A stretch of DNA of 41,060 bases, from the NCBI GenBank assembly GCA_946406555.1, contig CAMJLB010000008.1:1-41060 (forward strand), in the 5' to 3' direction. Shown here piece after piece: positions 18,304 through 26,970 of the stretch (within the stretch, counting starts at the first letter, position 1; each line of letters begins with the position of its first letter). Under the pieces are notes generated by a model. The model was not told the DNA's origin. It was given only the letters and a program-made list of their open reading frames with translations, and did no database searches. Made by a program: the position numbers and the translations under genes. Origin of the DNA: an uncultured Prevotellaceae bacterium (lineage in GTDB: Bacteria; Bacteroidota; Bacteroidia; Bacteroidales; Bacteroidaceae).

Positions 18304-18313
18304 CGTTCCTTTG
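18282..18313 (+). promoter_or_regulatory. galM promoter, -33 box inside the terminator hairpin
   Basis: -33 TTTG (18282-18285), a 20-bp spacer and -7 TTCCTTTG (18306-18313, one mismatch to TAnnTTTG). The start codon at 18346 lies 32 bp beyond the -7 box. Confidence 0.6.
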
Positions 18314-18345
18314 CAAAAGATACTGTAACTAAAACCAATAAAATT

Positions 18346-19437
18346 ATGGCAAACACAACAGAAAATGCGAATCTGTGTGGTCTGAAGCGTGAAGACTTCC
18401 AGACCACCATCAATGGCAAGAAGACCGATCTTTACATTCTCCGCAACCGCAAGGGTTACGAAGTAGCCATTACTAATTATGGTGGTGCCATTTGTGCCAT
18501 CATGGTACCCGACAAGAACGGTAATGTTGCCAACGTCATTCAAGGACACGATAACATCCAGTCAGTCATCAATTCTCCTGAGCCTTTCCTCTCAACCCTC
18601 ATCGGCCGATATGGCAACCGCATCTGCAAGGGGCAGTTTACGCTGAACGGTAAAGAGTATCAGCTGGCAATCAACAACGGGCCAAACGCTCTGCATGGCG
18701 GACCGACTGGTTTCCATGCACGCGTCTGGGATGCCAAGCAGATGGGGCCGAGAGCACTGGCACTGCACCGCGTATCGTCGTATGGAGAAGAGGGCTTCAC
18801 TGGCGAAGTTGACATCACGGTGGAATTTACTTTCACCGATAACAACGAACTGACACTTGAATATCTAGCCACAACTAACAAAAAGACAATTGTCAACTTT
18901 ACACATCACGGCTTCTTCTGTCTGGCTGGAACAGCCGATCCAACCCCCACCATCAATGACCTTGAATGCGAAATCAACGCCGACTTCTTCATTCCCATCG
19001 ACGACACTTCGATTCCTACTGGCGAGATTCTGAAAGTAGAAGGAACACCATTCGACTTCCGTTCTGCCAAGCCTGTAGGGCGTGATATTGATGCTGACGA
19101 CCAGCAGATAAAGAATGGTGCTGGCTACGATCACTGCTTCGTACTTAATAAGAAAGAGGAGGGAGAGCTGAGCTTCGCAGCCAGAATCAAAGATCCCAAC
19201 AGTGGTAGAACCATGGAAGTATATACTACCGAACCAGGCGTGCAGGTATATAGCGACAACTGGGCCGACGGATATAAGGGCTACCACGGTGCCACCTTCG
19301 GTCGCCGCTCGGCCATCTGTTTCGAGTGTCAGCACTTCCCCGACACGCCAAACCGCCCATACTTCCCTTCGGTTATCTTGCGACCCGGACAGCAGTATAA
19401 GCAGAAAACAGTATATAAGTTTGGTGTAGCAAAATAG
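18346..19437 (+). CDS. galM: Aldose 1-epimerase (galactose mutarotase)
   Basis: A 363-residue mutarotase that interconverts alpha and beta anomers of galactose, supplying the alpha form to galactokinase. His117 (ALHGG), His187/188 (THHG) and Glu296 (TEPGVQVYS) match the catalytic residues of the GalM family. The open frame extends up to 18223, but that would run through the folC terminator and the promoter. The ATG at 18346 gives a protein starting close to the fold and follows the -7 box at a normal distance, so it is preferred. No signal peptide with this start, hence cytosolic. First gene of a galM, transporter, galK cluster. Confidence 0.92.
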   Translation: MANTTENANLCGLKREDFQTTINGKKTDLYILRNRKGYEVAITNYGGAICAIMVPDKNGNVANVIQGHDNIQSVINSPEPFLSTLIGRYGNRICKGQFTLNGKEYQLAINNGPNALHGGPTGFHARVWDAKQMGPRALALHRVSSYGEEGFTGEVDITVEFTFTDNNELTLEYLATTNKKTIVNFTHHGFFCLAGTADPTPTINDLECEINADFFIPIDDTSIPTGEILKVEGTPFDFRSAKPVGRDIDADDQQIKNGAGYDHCFVLNKKEEGELSFAARIKDPNSGRTMEVYTTEPGVQVYSDNWADGYKGYHGATFGRRSAICFECQHFPDTPNRPYFPSVILRPGQQYKQKTVYKFGVAK

Positions 19438-19446
19438 TAATTAAAG

Positions 19447-19516
19447 CTTTGAGGTTTGAGATATGATGTTTATATTTAGCGTTGCTAACATGGAACTCAT
19501 ATCTTAGACCTCAAAG
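19447..19516 (+). repeat. 20-bp inverted repeat between galM and the sugar transporter
   Basis: Arms 19447-19466 and 19497-19516 pair over 18 of 20 bases (ends CTTTGAGGT / ACCTCAAAG) around a 30-bp AT-rich centre. There is no T-run after the right arm. In an mRNA it would form a stable stem just before the transporter start at 19549. Confidence 0.8.
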
Positions 19517-19548
19517 TTCATAAGTCTCAAATATCAACAAAAAATATT

Positions 19549-20781
19549 ATGTCACAAAAACAACAACCGAACTACTTGTTCCCGCTGATCATCGTGTTCA
19601 TCGTGTGCTTCCTCATAGGATTTATTACGACGATGAACAATTCAATGATTGAATTTTGCAAAGAAGCCTTTAAACTGACCGATACCCAGGGCCAGTTGGT
19701 CAACACTTTCTTCTATGGTGCCTATTTCTTCTCCATCCCATTTGCCATGATGATGAGCAAGATAGGCTATAAGGCCACTATGGTACTCGGTCTCACCGTG
19801 GTTGGTATTGGCTTTATTGCCAATAACTTAGGAGTAACCGCTGCACTGGGATCTTCAAGCGTCTACACGGTATTCCTCTGCTGCATGAGCATTGTAGCCC
19901 TGGGCGTGGTAATGCTGCAACTGGTAGCCAATCCGTATGTGATGGTGTTAGGCAAGCCCGAGAGTGGTGCTTTCCGAATGACGCTGTCGCAAGCCCTAAA
20001 CTCGGTGGCTACGACTGTGGCACCTATCTTCATCACCACAGTGATAATAGCAGGTAAGCCGAAGCTGCCCGAGAACGTGCCTGGACCATTCCTCATGCTG
20101 GGTATCTTCGCTTTGGTCATCGCTGCCATACTCTTCTTCATCAAGCTTCCCGATCCTGATAAGGAAAAGCAGGAAGGTGGTGCAGACGATGCCTACGACA
20201 TGTCTCAGTACAAGTCGAGTGTGTTTAAATATCCCCACGTGTGGCTTGGTGCTCTTGCCATCGCCATGTATATGGGACTGGAAATTGGTATCCCCTCAAT
20301 GCTTCCCGCCTATTGGAAGGCCGATGACACCCTTCCCGGCTCTGCCACCGATTATCTGCCACTCTACTGGGGCGGCATGATGGTAGGCCGTTTCGTTGGT
20401 TCTGCCATCCTTGCTAAGTTCGAGGCACGAAAGCTGCTCACCGCCTGCCTCATTCTGGGTGCTTGCTGCGTAGGCATTTCGTTCTTCCTGCCTGGAATGG
20501 CAGCTGTCTATGCCATGCTCGCCGCTGGCCTCTTCCACTCTGTAATGTGGCCGCTCATTTTCAACCTCGGTCTGCAGGAGCTTGGCCCCCACACTAAGAA
20601 TGCCTCGGGCATCATCAACATGGGTGTGCTCGGCGGTGCCACACTGCCACTCGTCATGGGAGCCATCGTCGACAATCCTGCACTGGGCGTTGGTGTGGCC
20701 ATCATGCTCATGTTCGTATACTATGCCTACGTGCTATGGTTCTGCAACTGGGGCAGCAAGATTGGTCTAAACGTGAAATAA
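19549..20781 (+). CDS. FHS-family sugar:H+ symporter (glucose/galactose type)
   Basis: A 410-residue inner-membrane carrier of the major facilitator superfamily with about 12 membrane segments. The N-terminal run FPLIIVFIVCFLIGFITTMNNSMIEF and the GAYFFSIPFAMMMSKIGYKATMV loop are characteristic of the fucose/galactose/glucose (FHS) group. LVANPYVMVLG and the C-terminal HSVMWPLIFNLGLQELG also fit. Sandwiched between galM and galK, it most likely takes up galactose (possibly glucose too) with protons. Gaps are 111 bp (with the inverted repeat) and 48 bp, consistent with one operon. Confidence 0.9.
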   Translation: MSQKQQPNYLFPLIIVFIVCFLIGFITTMNNSMIEFCKEAFKLTDTQGQLVNTFFYGAYFFSIPFAMMMSKIGYKATMVLGLTVVGIGFIANNLGVTAALGSSSVYTVFLCCMSIVALGVVMLQLVANPYVMVLGKPESGAFRMTLSQALNSVATTVAPIFITTVIIAGKPKLPENVPGPFLMLGIFALVIAAILFFIKLPDPDKEKQEGGADDAYDMSQYKSSVFKYPHVWLGALAIAMYMGLEIGIPSMLPAYWKADDTLPGSATDYLPLYWGGMMVGRFVGSAILAKFEARKLLTACLILGACCVGISFFLPGMAAVYAMLAAGLFHSVMWPLIFNLGLQELGPHTKNASGIINMGVLGGATLPLVMGAIVDNPALGVGVAIMLMFVYYAYVLWFCNWGSKIGLNVK

Positions 20782-20829
20782 GCATCTATTCATAATATAA
20801 ACAGATAATCTTTAAAATTGTAAATTAAC

Positions 20830-21996
20830 ATGATTGACATTGAATTTGTAAGAAGCCGCTTCATCAAGCACTTTGATGGTAAAACAGGTAACGTCTATAC
20901 CTCTCCTGGCCGTATCAACCTCATTGGCGAGCACACCGACTACAATGGTGGTTTCGTTTTCCCCGGCGCAGTGGACAAGGGCGTGACAGCAGAAATGCGT
21001 GTCAATGGTACGGAAGACACGGTGATGGCATACGCCATCGACCTGAAGGACCGTGTAGACTTCAAGCTCAGCGACCCCGCTGGCCCCAAGGCATCGTGGG
21101 CACGCTATATATATGGTATAGCACTCGAGATGAAGAAGCTGGGCGTCCCCGTAAAAGGCTTCAACATCGCCTTTGCCGGTGATGTGCCCCTCGGTGCTGG
21201 CATGTCTTCTTCTGCAGCCATGGAGAGTTGCTTTGCCTGCGGTCTGAACGACATCTTTGGCGAAAACAAAGTCTCTCAGTGGGACATGGTGCTTGCCGGG
21301 CAGGCCACAGAGCACAACTACTGCGGTGTAAACTGCGGCATCATGGATCAGTTCGCCTCAGTCTTCGGTAAGGCAGGTTGCCTGATGCGTCTCGACTGCC
21401 GCAGCCGTGAGTTTGAATACTTCCCCTTCAAGCCCGATGGATATCGCCTCGTGCTGCTCGACAGCGTGGTGAAGCACCAGCTGGCCGGCTCGCCCTACAA
21501 CGACCGTCGCAACTCGTGCGAGAACGTGGTGAAGCACATTCAGATAAAGCATCCAGAAGGCAAGTTCGAGACCCTACGCGACTGCACATGGGAACAGCTT
21601 GAGGAAGTAAAGGCAGAAGTGGGCGAAGAGGACTACAAGCGTGCCAAGTTCGTGCTCGGCGAGAAAGACCGCGTGCTCGCTGTCTGCGACGCCCTGAACG
21701 TAGGCGACTACGAGAAGGTTGGCGAGATGATGTACAAGACCCACGAGGGTCTGTCGAAAGACTATGAGGTTTCTTGCGAGGAACTCGACTTCTTGAACGA
21801 CATCGCCAAAGAAAACGGCGTCACCGGGTCACGCATCATGGGCGGAGGCTTCGGTGGCTGCACCATCAATCTCGTTCGCAACGACCTGTACAAGAAGTTC
21901 ATCGAAGATGCCAAGAAGCGCTTCAACGAGAAATATGGCCACGAGCCAAAGGTCTATGACGTGGTCATTGGCGATGGCTCTCGCAAGCTCTGCTAA
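20830..21996 (+). CDS. galK: Galactokinase
   Basis: A 388-residue GHMP kinase that makes galactose-1-phosphate with ATP. The galactokinase signature GRINLIGEHTDYNGG lies at about 30-44. The ATP loop GAGMSSS is at 122-128, the catalytic Asp173 is in CGIMDQF, and the third GHMP motif GGGFGGCTINL is near residue 337. Length is typical. It ends the galM, transporter, galK cluster and is followed by a strong terminator at 22026-22071. galT and galE are not in the window. Confidence 0.96.
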   Translation: MIDIEFVRSRFIKHFDGKTGNVYTSPGRINLIGEHTDYNGGFVFPGAVDKGVTAEMRVNGTEDTVMAYAIDLKDRVDFKLSDPAGPKASWARYIYGIALEMKKLGVPVKGFNIAFAGDVPLGAGMSSSAAMESCFACGLNDIFGENKVSQWDMVLAGQATEHNYCGVNCGIMDQFASVFGKAGCLMRLDCRSREFEYFPFKPDGYRLVLLDSVVKHQLAGSPYNDRRNSCENVVKHIQIKHPEGKFETLRDCTWEQLEEVKAEVGEEDYKRAKFVLGEKDRVLAVCDALNVGDYEKVGEMMYKTHEGLSKDYEVSCEELDFLNDIAKENGVTGSRIMGGGFGGCTINLVRNDLYKKFIEDAKKRFNEKYGHEPKVYDVVIGDGSRKLC

Positions 21997-22025
21997 TCTC
22001 TGACATTATCATATTCCATATCTCG

Positions 22026-22071
22026 CTGTGCGGTTATCCATGTCTGGCATAACCGCACAGTTTGCGTTTTT
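22026..22071 (+). terminator. galK terminator
   Basis: A perfect 12-bp stem (22026-22037, CTGTGCGGTTAT, with 22049-22060) and an 11-nt loop, followed by a T-rich tail. Confidence 0.85.
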
Positions 22072-22124
22072 AGAGGCTCAATTTACACTGTATAGTGAAC
22101 TGTAATGTCATTTAACATTTCTAC

Positions 22125-22156
22125 TTTGCACAAATCAGAAATAAATTGTACCTTTG
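22125..22156 (+). promoter_or_regulatory. Promoter of the DUF4468 gene
   Basis: -33 TTTG (22125-22128), exactly 20 bp, then -7 TACCTTTG (22149-22156): a full match to the Bacteroidetes consensus, with the ATG 27 bp downstream. Confidence 0.8.
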
Positions 22157-22182
22157 CAATTGAAAATTAAATCAACAAGAAC

Positions 22183-22794
22183 ATGAAGAAGTTACTGATA
22201 GCCATGCTAATGACCATGCCAATGGTTGCAGCCATGGCACAAGACAACACCTGGGAACAGCCCGAGAAGCAGGAGGTAAAGACCAATCCTGACCAGAAAT
22301 ATCTGGCCGGAGCAGTGCCGGTGGTAAATAATCGTGTACAGTTTGAGACTACCATCAAGGCTCCAGGCAAAACCAAGGCACAGCTCTACGACATCGTGCT
22401 CAAGCAAATGGAGAAGATGACAAAAGAAGAAAATCAGTTCGAGCAAAGCCGTGTGGTACTGGCAGACACAGCCAAGAATGAGCAGGTGGTGGCCAACTAT
22501 CAGGAATGGTTGGTATTTAAGAACAAACCGCTCTCGCTCGACCGGACACGTCTTTTCTTCACTTTGGTAGCCAACATCAAGGATGGCGAGCTGCAACTCA
22601 TCATGACCCGTATTCACTATCTTTATGACGAGGAACGACAGCCTATGACCTATCAGGCCGAAGAATGGATTACCGACCGATACGGACTGAACAAAAAGCA
22701 GACAAAGCTATCACGTGTCAGCGGGAAATTCCGCCGCAAAACCATTGATCGGAAAGACTATATCTTCCAGAAATTCGCACAGTTATGCAAATAG
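22183..22794 (+). CDS. Exported DUF4468-type protein
   Basis: A 203-residue protein with signal peptide MKKLLIAMLMTMPMVAAMAQ and a single domain that I assign to DUF4468 from its layout: VPVVNNRVQFETTIKAPGKT, a central LVFKNKPLSLDRTRLFFTLVA strand pair and a C-terminal AEEWITDRYGLNKK segment. The domain resembles a small START/TBP-like fold in Bacteroidetes periplasmic proteins of unknown role. No lipobox cysteine, so probably periplasmic. Its 3' end overlaps the small membrane protein gene by 10 bp. Confidence 0.78.
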   Translation: MKKLLIAMLMTMPMVAAMAQDNTWEQPEKQEVKTNPDQKYLAGAVPVVNNRVQFETTIKAPGKTKAQLYDIVLKQMEKMTKEENQFEQSRVVLADTAKNEQVVANYQEWLVFKNKPLSLDRTRLFFTLVANIKDGELQLIMTRIHYLYDEERQPMTYQAEEWITDRYGLNKKQTKLSRVSGKFRRKTIDRKDYIFQKFAQLCK

Positions 22795-22979
22795 GACAGG
22801 ATAACGAGCGCGACACCGTATTCTGGATTAGGCAGGCACTCGATGTGGCTTTCATCTTAGGAGCCATTGCGGGTGTCGCCTGCTATGTATGGGGCGACCG
22901 TACTATGGGGTTATATATCGTGCTCGTGGCGATGGTAGTAAAGATGGCCGAGTCGGCACTGCGCATGCTAAAACATTAA
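22785..22979 (+). CDS. Small two-helix membrane protein
   Basis: A 64-residue protein with a short charged N-terminus and two predicted membrane helices (about 19-36, DVAFILGAIAGVACYVW, and 41-56, MGLYIVLVAMVVKM), ending in a basic tail. Its ATG lies inside the last codons of the DUF4468 gene (10-bp overlap in another frame), which suggests translational coupling. No family recognised. The open frame, hydrophobic pattern and tight packing support a real gene. Confidence 0.65.
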   Translation: MQIGQDNERDTVFWIRQALDVAFILGAIAGVACYVWGDRTMGLYIVLVAMVVKMAESALRMLKH

Positions 22980-23025
22980 CCCTACAGCCTATTTTATTTC
23001 ACTTTCCATCGACTATCACAAGAAA

Positions 23026-25455
23026 ATGCCCAATCGCCACCATCTTTTATCATTCATCCTTGCTGCACTGTTCGGTGTCGGCATCCAAACCATGGCACAA
23101 ACCATTACTGGCACCGACCCCATGGGAAACCTTACACAAATTGATGAGAATGGCAGTCGTCGCGGCAACTTCAACCCACATAACAACGACACAACCAGGA
23201 AAAACAAAGTTGTGCCAAAGGGTATCTATGTCTGGAATGTAGACCGAAAGTTAGGCGACATCGAGAGGGCTATAGTAGATACCGTGCCACATTTGTACCC
23301 GCAGACTACCCTTGCATCAGGTAAATATAAGGAATACAACACCTTAGGTTCTAACTACACGGCAAGACTCTCCAGAATCTTCATCGACCGGCCTGAGCAG
23401 GAGCATTATTTTTTTCTGCAGCCTTACAATCAAATAATCAATGGCCCGGAACACTGGCAATTCACCAACACACTTTCGCCCATTACCAATTTAAGCTACG
23501 ACAACTGCGGCAACAAGCAGGATGGCGAAGATCACATTAAGGCACGCTTTGCCGTGAACGCAGGAAAACGAACGGGGATCGGCTTCGACTTAGACTACGC
23601 TTATGCACGCGGATATTTTCAAAACCAAGCCACATCGCATTTCTTAGGTACGGTCTATGGTTCGCACCTTGGCGACCAATACCAAATGCATGTGCTCTAC
23701 TCGCACTACCACCAAAAGGCGAGTGAGAACGGCGGTATCACCAACGACAACTATATCACTCATCCAGAACTTTTTGCCGACTCTTATTCCGACAACGAGA
23801 TTCCTTCCGTCCTGCAGCAGAATTGGAACCGCAACGACGGCGACCGTTTGTTCTTAACCCACCGATACAGCCTGGGCTTCTACCGGGAAGTGAAGATGAC
23901 TGAAGAAGAGATAAAAGCCAGGAAGTTTGCAAAAGAGGCCAACAAGGAGAAGAAAACAAAAGGCGACAAAAACCGCAAACGTAATGAGAATGACGAAGAA
24001 AAGGCTCCTCTTGGAAGGCCAGAAGGGGCGGAGGTGAAAGCGATGCCCAAAGAAGCCATCGACTTGAAAAAAGATTCGCTTCTTACAGAATCAGACTCGC
24101 TTCTGGCCGATTCGTTGCACATAGCATTGGCCGATTCTCTTGGTTCCGATTCGCTCATGGCCAATAACGGGCGCATAAAAGTGACCTCGAAAGAGCAGGC
24201 CGACAGTCTGATAAAAGCCAAAGAAATGGCAGACTCGCTGGCAGAACTCATGAAAAAAGAATTTGTCCCCGTAACCAGTTTTATACATACGCTGGATGTA
24301 GAAAACTATGAACACATCTACCAAGCTTACCAAACCCCTTCCAACTATTACTCCAACACCTATTATAGAGTAGGCCCTAATGGTGCTGCAGGCGATTCTA
24401 TCTACGATCAAACAAAATACCTGATGGTGAGAAACACCCTGGGCTTTGCCTTGCTCGAAGGTTTCAACAAATGGATGAAGGCCGGCATCAAGCTCTTTGG
24501 CACTCATGAACTGCGTCGTTTCGATTTGCCACAGATATACGACAATGGCACCTCATTCCTGGAGCGATGGAAAGAACACAACATCAGCGTGGGAGGCCAA
24601 CTATCACGCACACAAGGCAAGACGCTACACTTCAACCTAAAAGCCGAAACATGGCTTGTGGGCGAAGATGCCGGACAGCTGAAACTCGACTTCAAGACCG
24701 ATTTGAATTTCCCGCTTTTCGGCGATACCGTCACGCTGGCTGCAAAAGCCTACTTCCACAGACTCAATCCAGTGTTCTATGAAAGACACTTCCACTCCAA
24801 ACACCTTTGGTGGGACAATGACCTAAGCAAGACTACACGCACCAAGATCGAAGGATTGTTTGCCTACCAAAAAACAAAGACCGAACTGCGTGTGGCTGTT
24901 GAAGAAATACAGAACTACACCTATCTGGCCATGAACTACGACTACTCTAACACCAGTCGTACTGCATTGAGCGGAAGCCTTCAGCAGAACACGGGTAACA
25001 TCAGCGTGATAACCGCGCAACTGAAGCAACCGCTCAGTGTTGGCCCATTGCATTGGGACAACATATTCACGTTCCAGTCATCGTCCAACAAGGAAGTGCT
25101 GCCTCTGCCCACCTTCAATGTGTTCTCCAACCTCTATCTCCTCTTCAAAGTAGCAAAGGTGCTACGCGTTGAATTAGGTGGTGCAGCCACATGGTTCACC
25201 AAATATGAAGCACCAGACTATCTGCCGCAAATAGGGCAGTTTGCCGTACAGCAGAATGCCAACAGCAAAGTAAGCCTGGGCAACTTCCCATTTATCGACG
25301 TCTATGCCAACCTGCACCTAAAGCATGCACGCTTCTTCGTCATGATGAGCAATGCCACGGGCACGTCATTCAACAGGATGGCATTCCTTACCCCCCACCA
25401 CCCTACCAATCGCTCGGTATTGCATTTGGGTGTGTCGTGGAACTTCTTCAATTAA
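23026..25455 (+). CDS. Putative outer-membrane porin (Bacteroidetes Porin_10 type)
   Basis: An 809-residue outer-membrane protein with a signal peptide of about 24 residues ending TMAQ. An N-terminal extension (DPMGNLTQIDENGSRRGNF, WNVDRKLGDIERAIVDTVPHLYPQ) leads into many amphipathic beta strands with aromatic girdles (for example GFDLDYAYARGYFQNQ, YANLHLKHARFFVMMSN). The protein ends in a C-terminal Phe-rich strand (HLGVSWNFFN), as needed for barrel insertion. A charged, low-complexity stretch at about 285-415 (Lys/Glu-rich, then repeated DSLL/DSLA units) interrupts the barrel and is probably a long loop or plug. Substrate unknown. It lies 46 bp after the small membrane protein. Confidence 0.78.
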   Translation: MPNRHHLLSFILAALFGVGIQTMAQTITGTDPMGNLTQIDENGSRRGNFNPHNNDTTRKNKVVPKGIYVWNVDRKLGDIERAIVDTVPHLYPQTTLASGKYKEYNTLGSNYTARLSRIFIDRPEQEHYFFLQPYNQIINGPEHWQFTNTLSPITNLSYDNCGNKQDGEDHIKARFAVNAGKRTGIGFDLDYAYARGYFQNQATSHFLGTVYGSHLGDQYQMHVLYSHYHQKASENGGITNDNYITHPELFADSYSDNEIPSVLQQNWNRNDGDRLFLTHRYSLGFYREVKMTEEEIKARKFAKEANKEKKTKGDKNRKRNENDEEKAPLGRPEGAEVKAMPKEAIDLKKDSLLTESDSLLADSLHIALADSLGSDSLMANNGRIKVTSKEQADSLIKAKEMADSLAELMKKEFVPVTSFIHTLDVENYEHIYQAYQTPSNYYSNTYYRVGPNGAAGDSIYDQTKYLMVRNTLGFALLEGFNKWMKAGIKLFGTHELRRFDLPQIYDNGTSFLERWKEHNISVGGQLSRTQGKTLHFNLKAETWLVGEDAGQLKLDFKTDLNFPLFGDTVTLAAKAYFHRLNPVFYERHFHSKHLWWDNDLSKTTRTKIEGLFAYQKTKTELRVAVEEIQNYTYLAMNYDYSNTSRTALSGSLQQNTGNISVITAQLKQPLSVGPLHWDNIFTFQSSSNKEVLPLPTFNVFSNLYLLFKVAKVLRVELGGAATWFTKYEAPDYLPQIGQFAVQQNANSKVSLGNFPFIDVYANLHLKHARFFVMMSNATGTSFNRMAFLTPHHPTNRSVLHLGVSWNFFN

Positions 25456-25473
25456 CATTTTTCGGCATTTCGT

Positions 25474-25504
25474 TTTGCCATTTCATAGAAAAAGTGTATT
25501 TTTG
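25474..25504 (+). promoter_or_regulatory. pgi promoter
   Basis: -33 TTTG (25474-25477), 19-bp spacer, -7 TATTTTTG (25497-25504). The leader to the ATG is about 45 nt. Confidence 0.72.
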
Positions 25505-25553
25505 TAACCAATAAGAAATCATATTATCCATCAACTAAAAACAAGCGAAAACA

Positions 25554-26909
25554 ATGAAGAACATCAGTCTTGACATTACAAAGGCTGCCTGCTTTCTGAA
25601 AGAAGGCGCCGTAAAGGCTTTCGAGCCACAGGTGAAGGATGCACAAGAGGCACTTGAAAATGGCACATGCCCTGGTAACGATTTCCTGGGCTGGCTGCAC
25701 CTGCCCACCGAAATCACATCTGCCTTCCTCGATGAAATCGTGGCTACGGCTCAGGTGATGCGCGAGAACTGCGAGGCTATCGTGGTGGCAGGCATCGGCG
25801 GTTCGTATCTGGGCGCTCGTGCCGTCATCGAGGCTCTGAGCAATTCTTTCGGTTGGCTCATACAGGACAAGAACAACCCTGTGATTCTCTTCGCAGGCAA
25901 CAATATCGGCGAAGACTATCTGTTTGAACTTACCGAATACCTGAAGACGAAGAAGTTTGGTGTCATCAATATCTCGAAGAGTGGCACTACCACCGAGACC
26001 GCCCTCACCTTCCGTCTGCTGAAGAAGCAGTGCGAGGCACAGCGTGGTAAGGAAGAGGCCAAGAAGGTGATTGTTGCCGTGACTGATGCCAAGCGTGGCG
26101 CTGCCCGCACTTGCGCCGACAAGGAAGGGTATAAGAGCTTCATCATTCCCGACAACGTTGGCGGACGCTTCTCGGTACTCACCCCCGTGGGACTGTTGCC
26201 CATCGCCTGTGCTGGCTTCGATGTCAAAGCGCTTGTAGAGGGAGCACAGGCCATGGAGAAATGCTGTGGCAAGGACGTACCCTTCGAGCAGAACATTGCT
26301 GCACAATATGCAGCCGTGCGCAATGGTCTCTATCAAGCCGGCAAGAAAATTGAGATCATGGTGAACTATCAGCCCAAGCTGCACTACTTCAGCGAGTGGT
26401 GGAAACAGCTTTTCGGCGAGAGCGAAGGCAAAGATAAGAAGGGTATCTTCCCCGCAAGCGTCGACTTCACCACCGACCTGCACTCTATGGGCCAATGGAT
26501 TCAAGATGGTGAGCGCACCATCTTCGAGACCGTTATCTCGATTGAGGAACCGGAGAAGAAACTGCTCTTCCCCGAGGATGAGGAGAATCTTGACGGTTTG
26601 AACTTCCTGGCCGGAAAGCGTGTCGATGAAGTAAACAAGATGGCTGAGCTGGGCACCCGACTGGCTCACGTCGATGGCGGCGTGCCCCAGATTCGCATCA
26701 GCGTTCCTAAACTCACTGAGTTCTATATCGGACAGCTCATCTACTTCTTCGAGATTGGATGCGGTATCAGCGGCAATGTGCTCGGCGTGAACCCCTTCAA
26801 CCAGCCTGGCGTGGAGGCATACAAGAAAAACATGTTCGCACTGCTCGACAAGCCTGGCTATGAGGCCGAGTCGAAGGCTATCAAGGAGCGTCTGGAAAAC
26901 GAGAAGTAA
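25554..26909 (+). CDS. pgi: Glucose-6-phosphate isomerase
   Basis: A 451-residue enzyme interconverting glucose-6-phosphate and fructose-6-phosphate. Two SIS-type domains carry [17 protein letters not shown] (about 81-97), the phosphate-binding [12 protein letters not shown] (about 140-151) and the C-terminal [18 protein letters not shown]. The length matches the short bacterial form (about 450) rather than the 550-residue E. coli type. It has its own promoter and is followed 61 bp later by the HAD gene. Confidence 0.96.
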   Translation: MKNISLDITKAACFLKEGAVKAFEPQVKDAQEALENGTCPGNDFLGWLHLPTEITSAFLDEIVATAQVMRENCEAIVVAGIGGSYLGARAVIEALSNSFGWLIQDKNNPVILFAGNNIGEDYLFELTEYLKTKKFGVINISKSGTTTETALTFRLLKKQCEAQRGKEEAKKVIVAVTDAKRGAARTCADKEGYKSFIIPDNVGGRFSVLTPVGLLPIACAGFDVKALVEGAQAMEKCCGKDVPFEQNIAAQYAAVRNGLYQAGKKIEIMVNYQPKLHYFSEWWKQLFGESEGKDKKGIFPASVDFTTDLHSMGQWIQDGERTIFETVISIEEPEKKLLFPEDEENLDGLNFLAGKRVDEVNKMAELGTRLAHVDGGVPQIRISVPKLTEFYIGQLIYFFEIGCGISGNVLGVNPFNQPGVEAYKKNMFALLDKPGYEAESKAIKERLENEK

Positions 26910-26970
26910 ATGATGGTGAGATCAGCTTTCTTCATATAGAGAGCAAATAATTAGGAATGATCATTTTATT

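Noticed and set aside
18223..18345. Upstream extension of galM to 18223
   Set aside because: The extra 41 codons cover the folC terminator and the galM promoter and encode no signal or family sequence; ATG 18346 is preferred.
25524..26669. 381-codon minus-strand open frame opposite pgi
   Set aside because: It lies entirely antisense to a clear pgi gene and has no recognisable family pattern; codon bias of the real gene leaves the opposite frame open.
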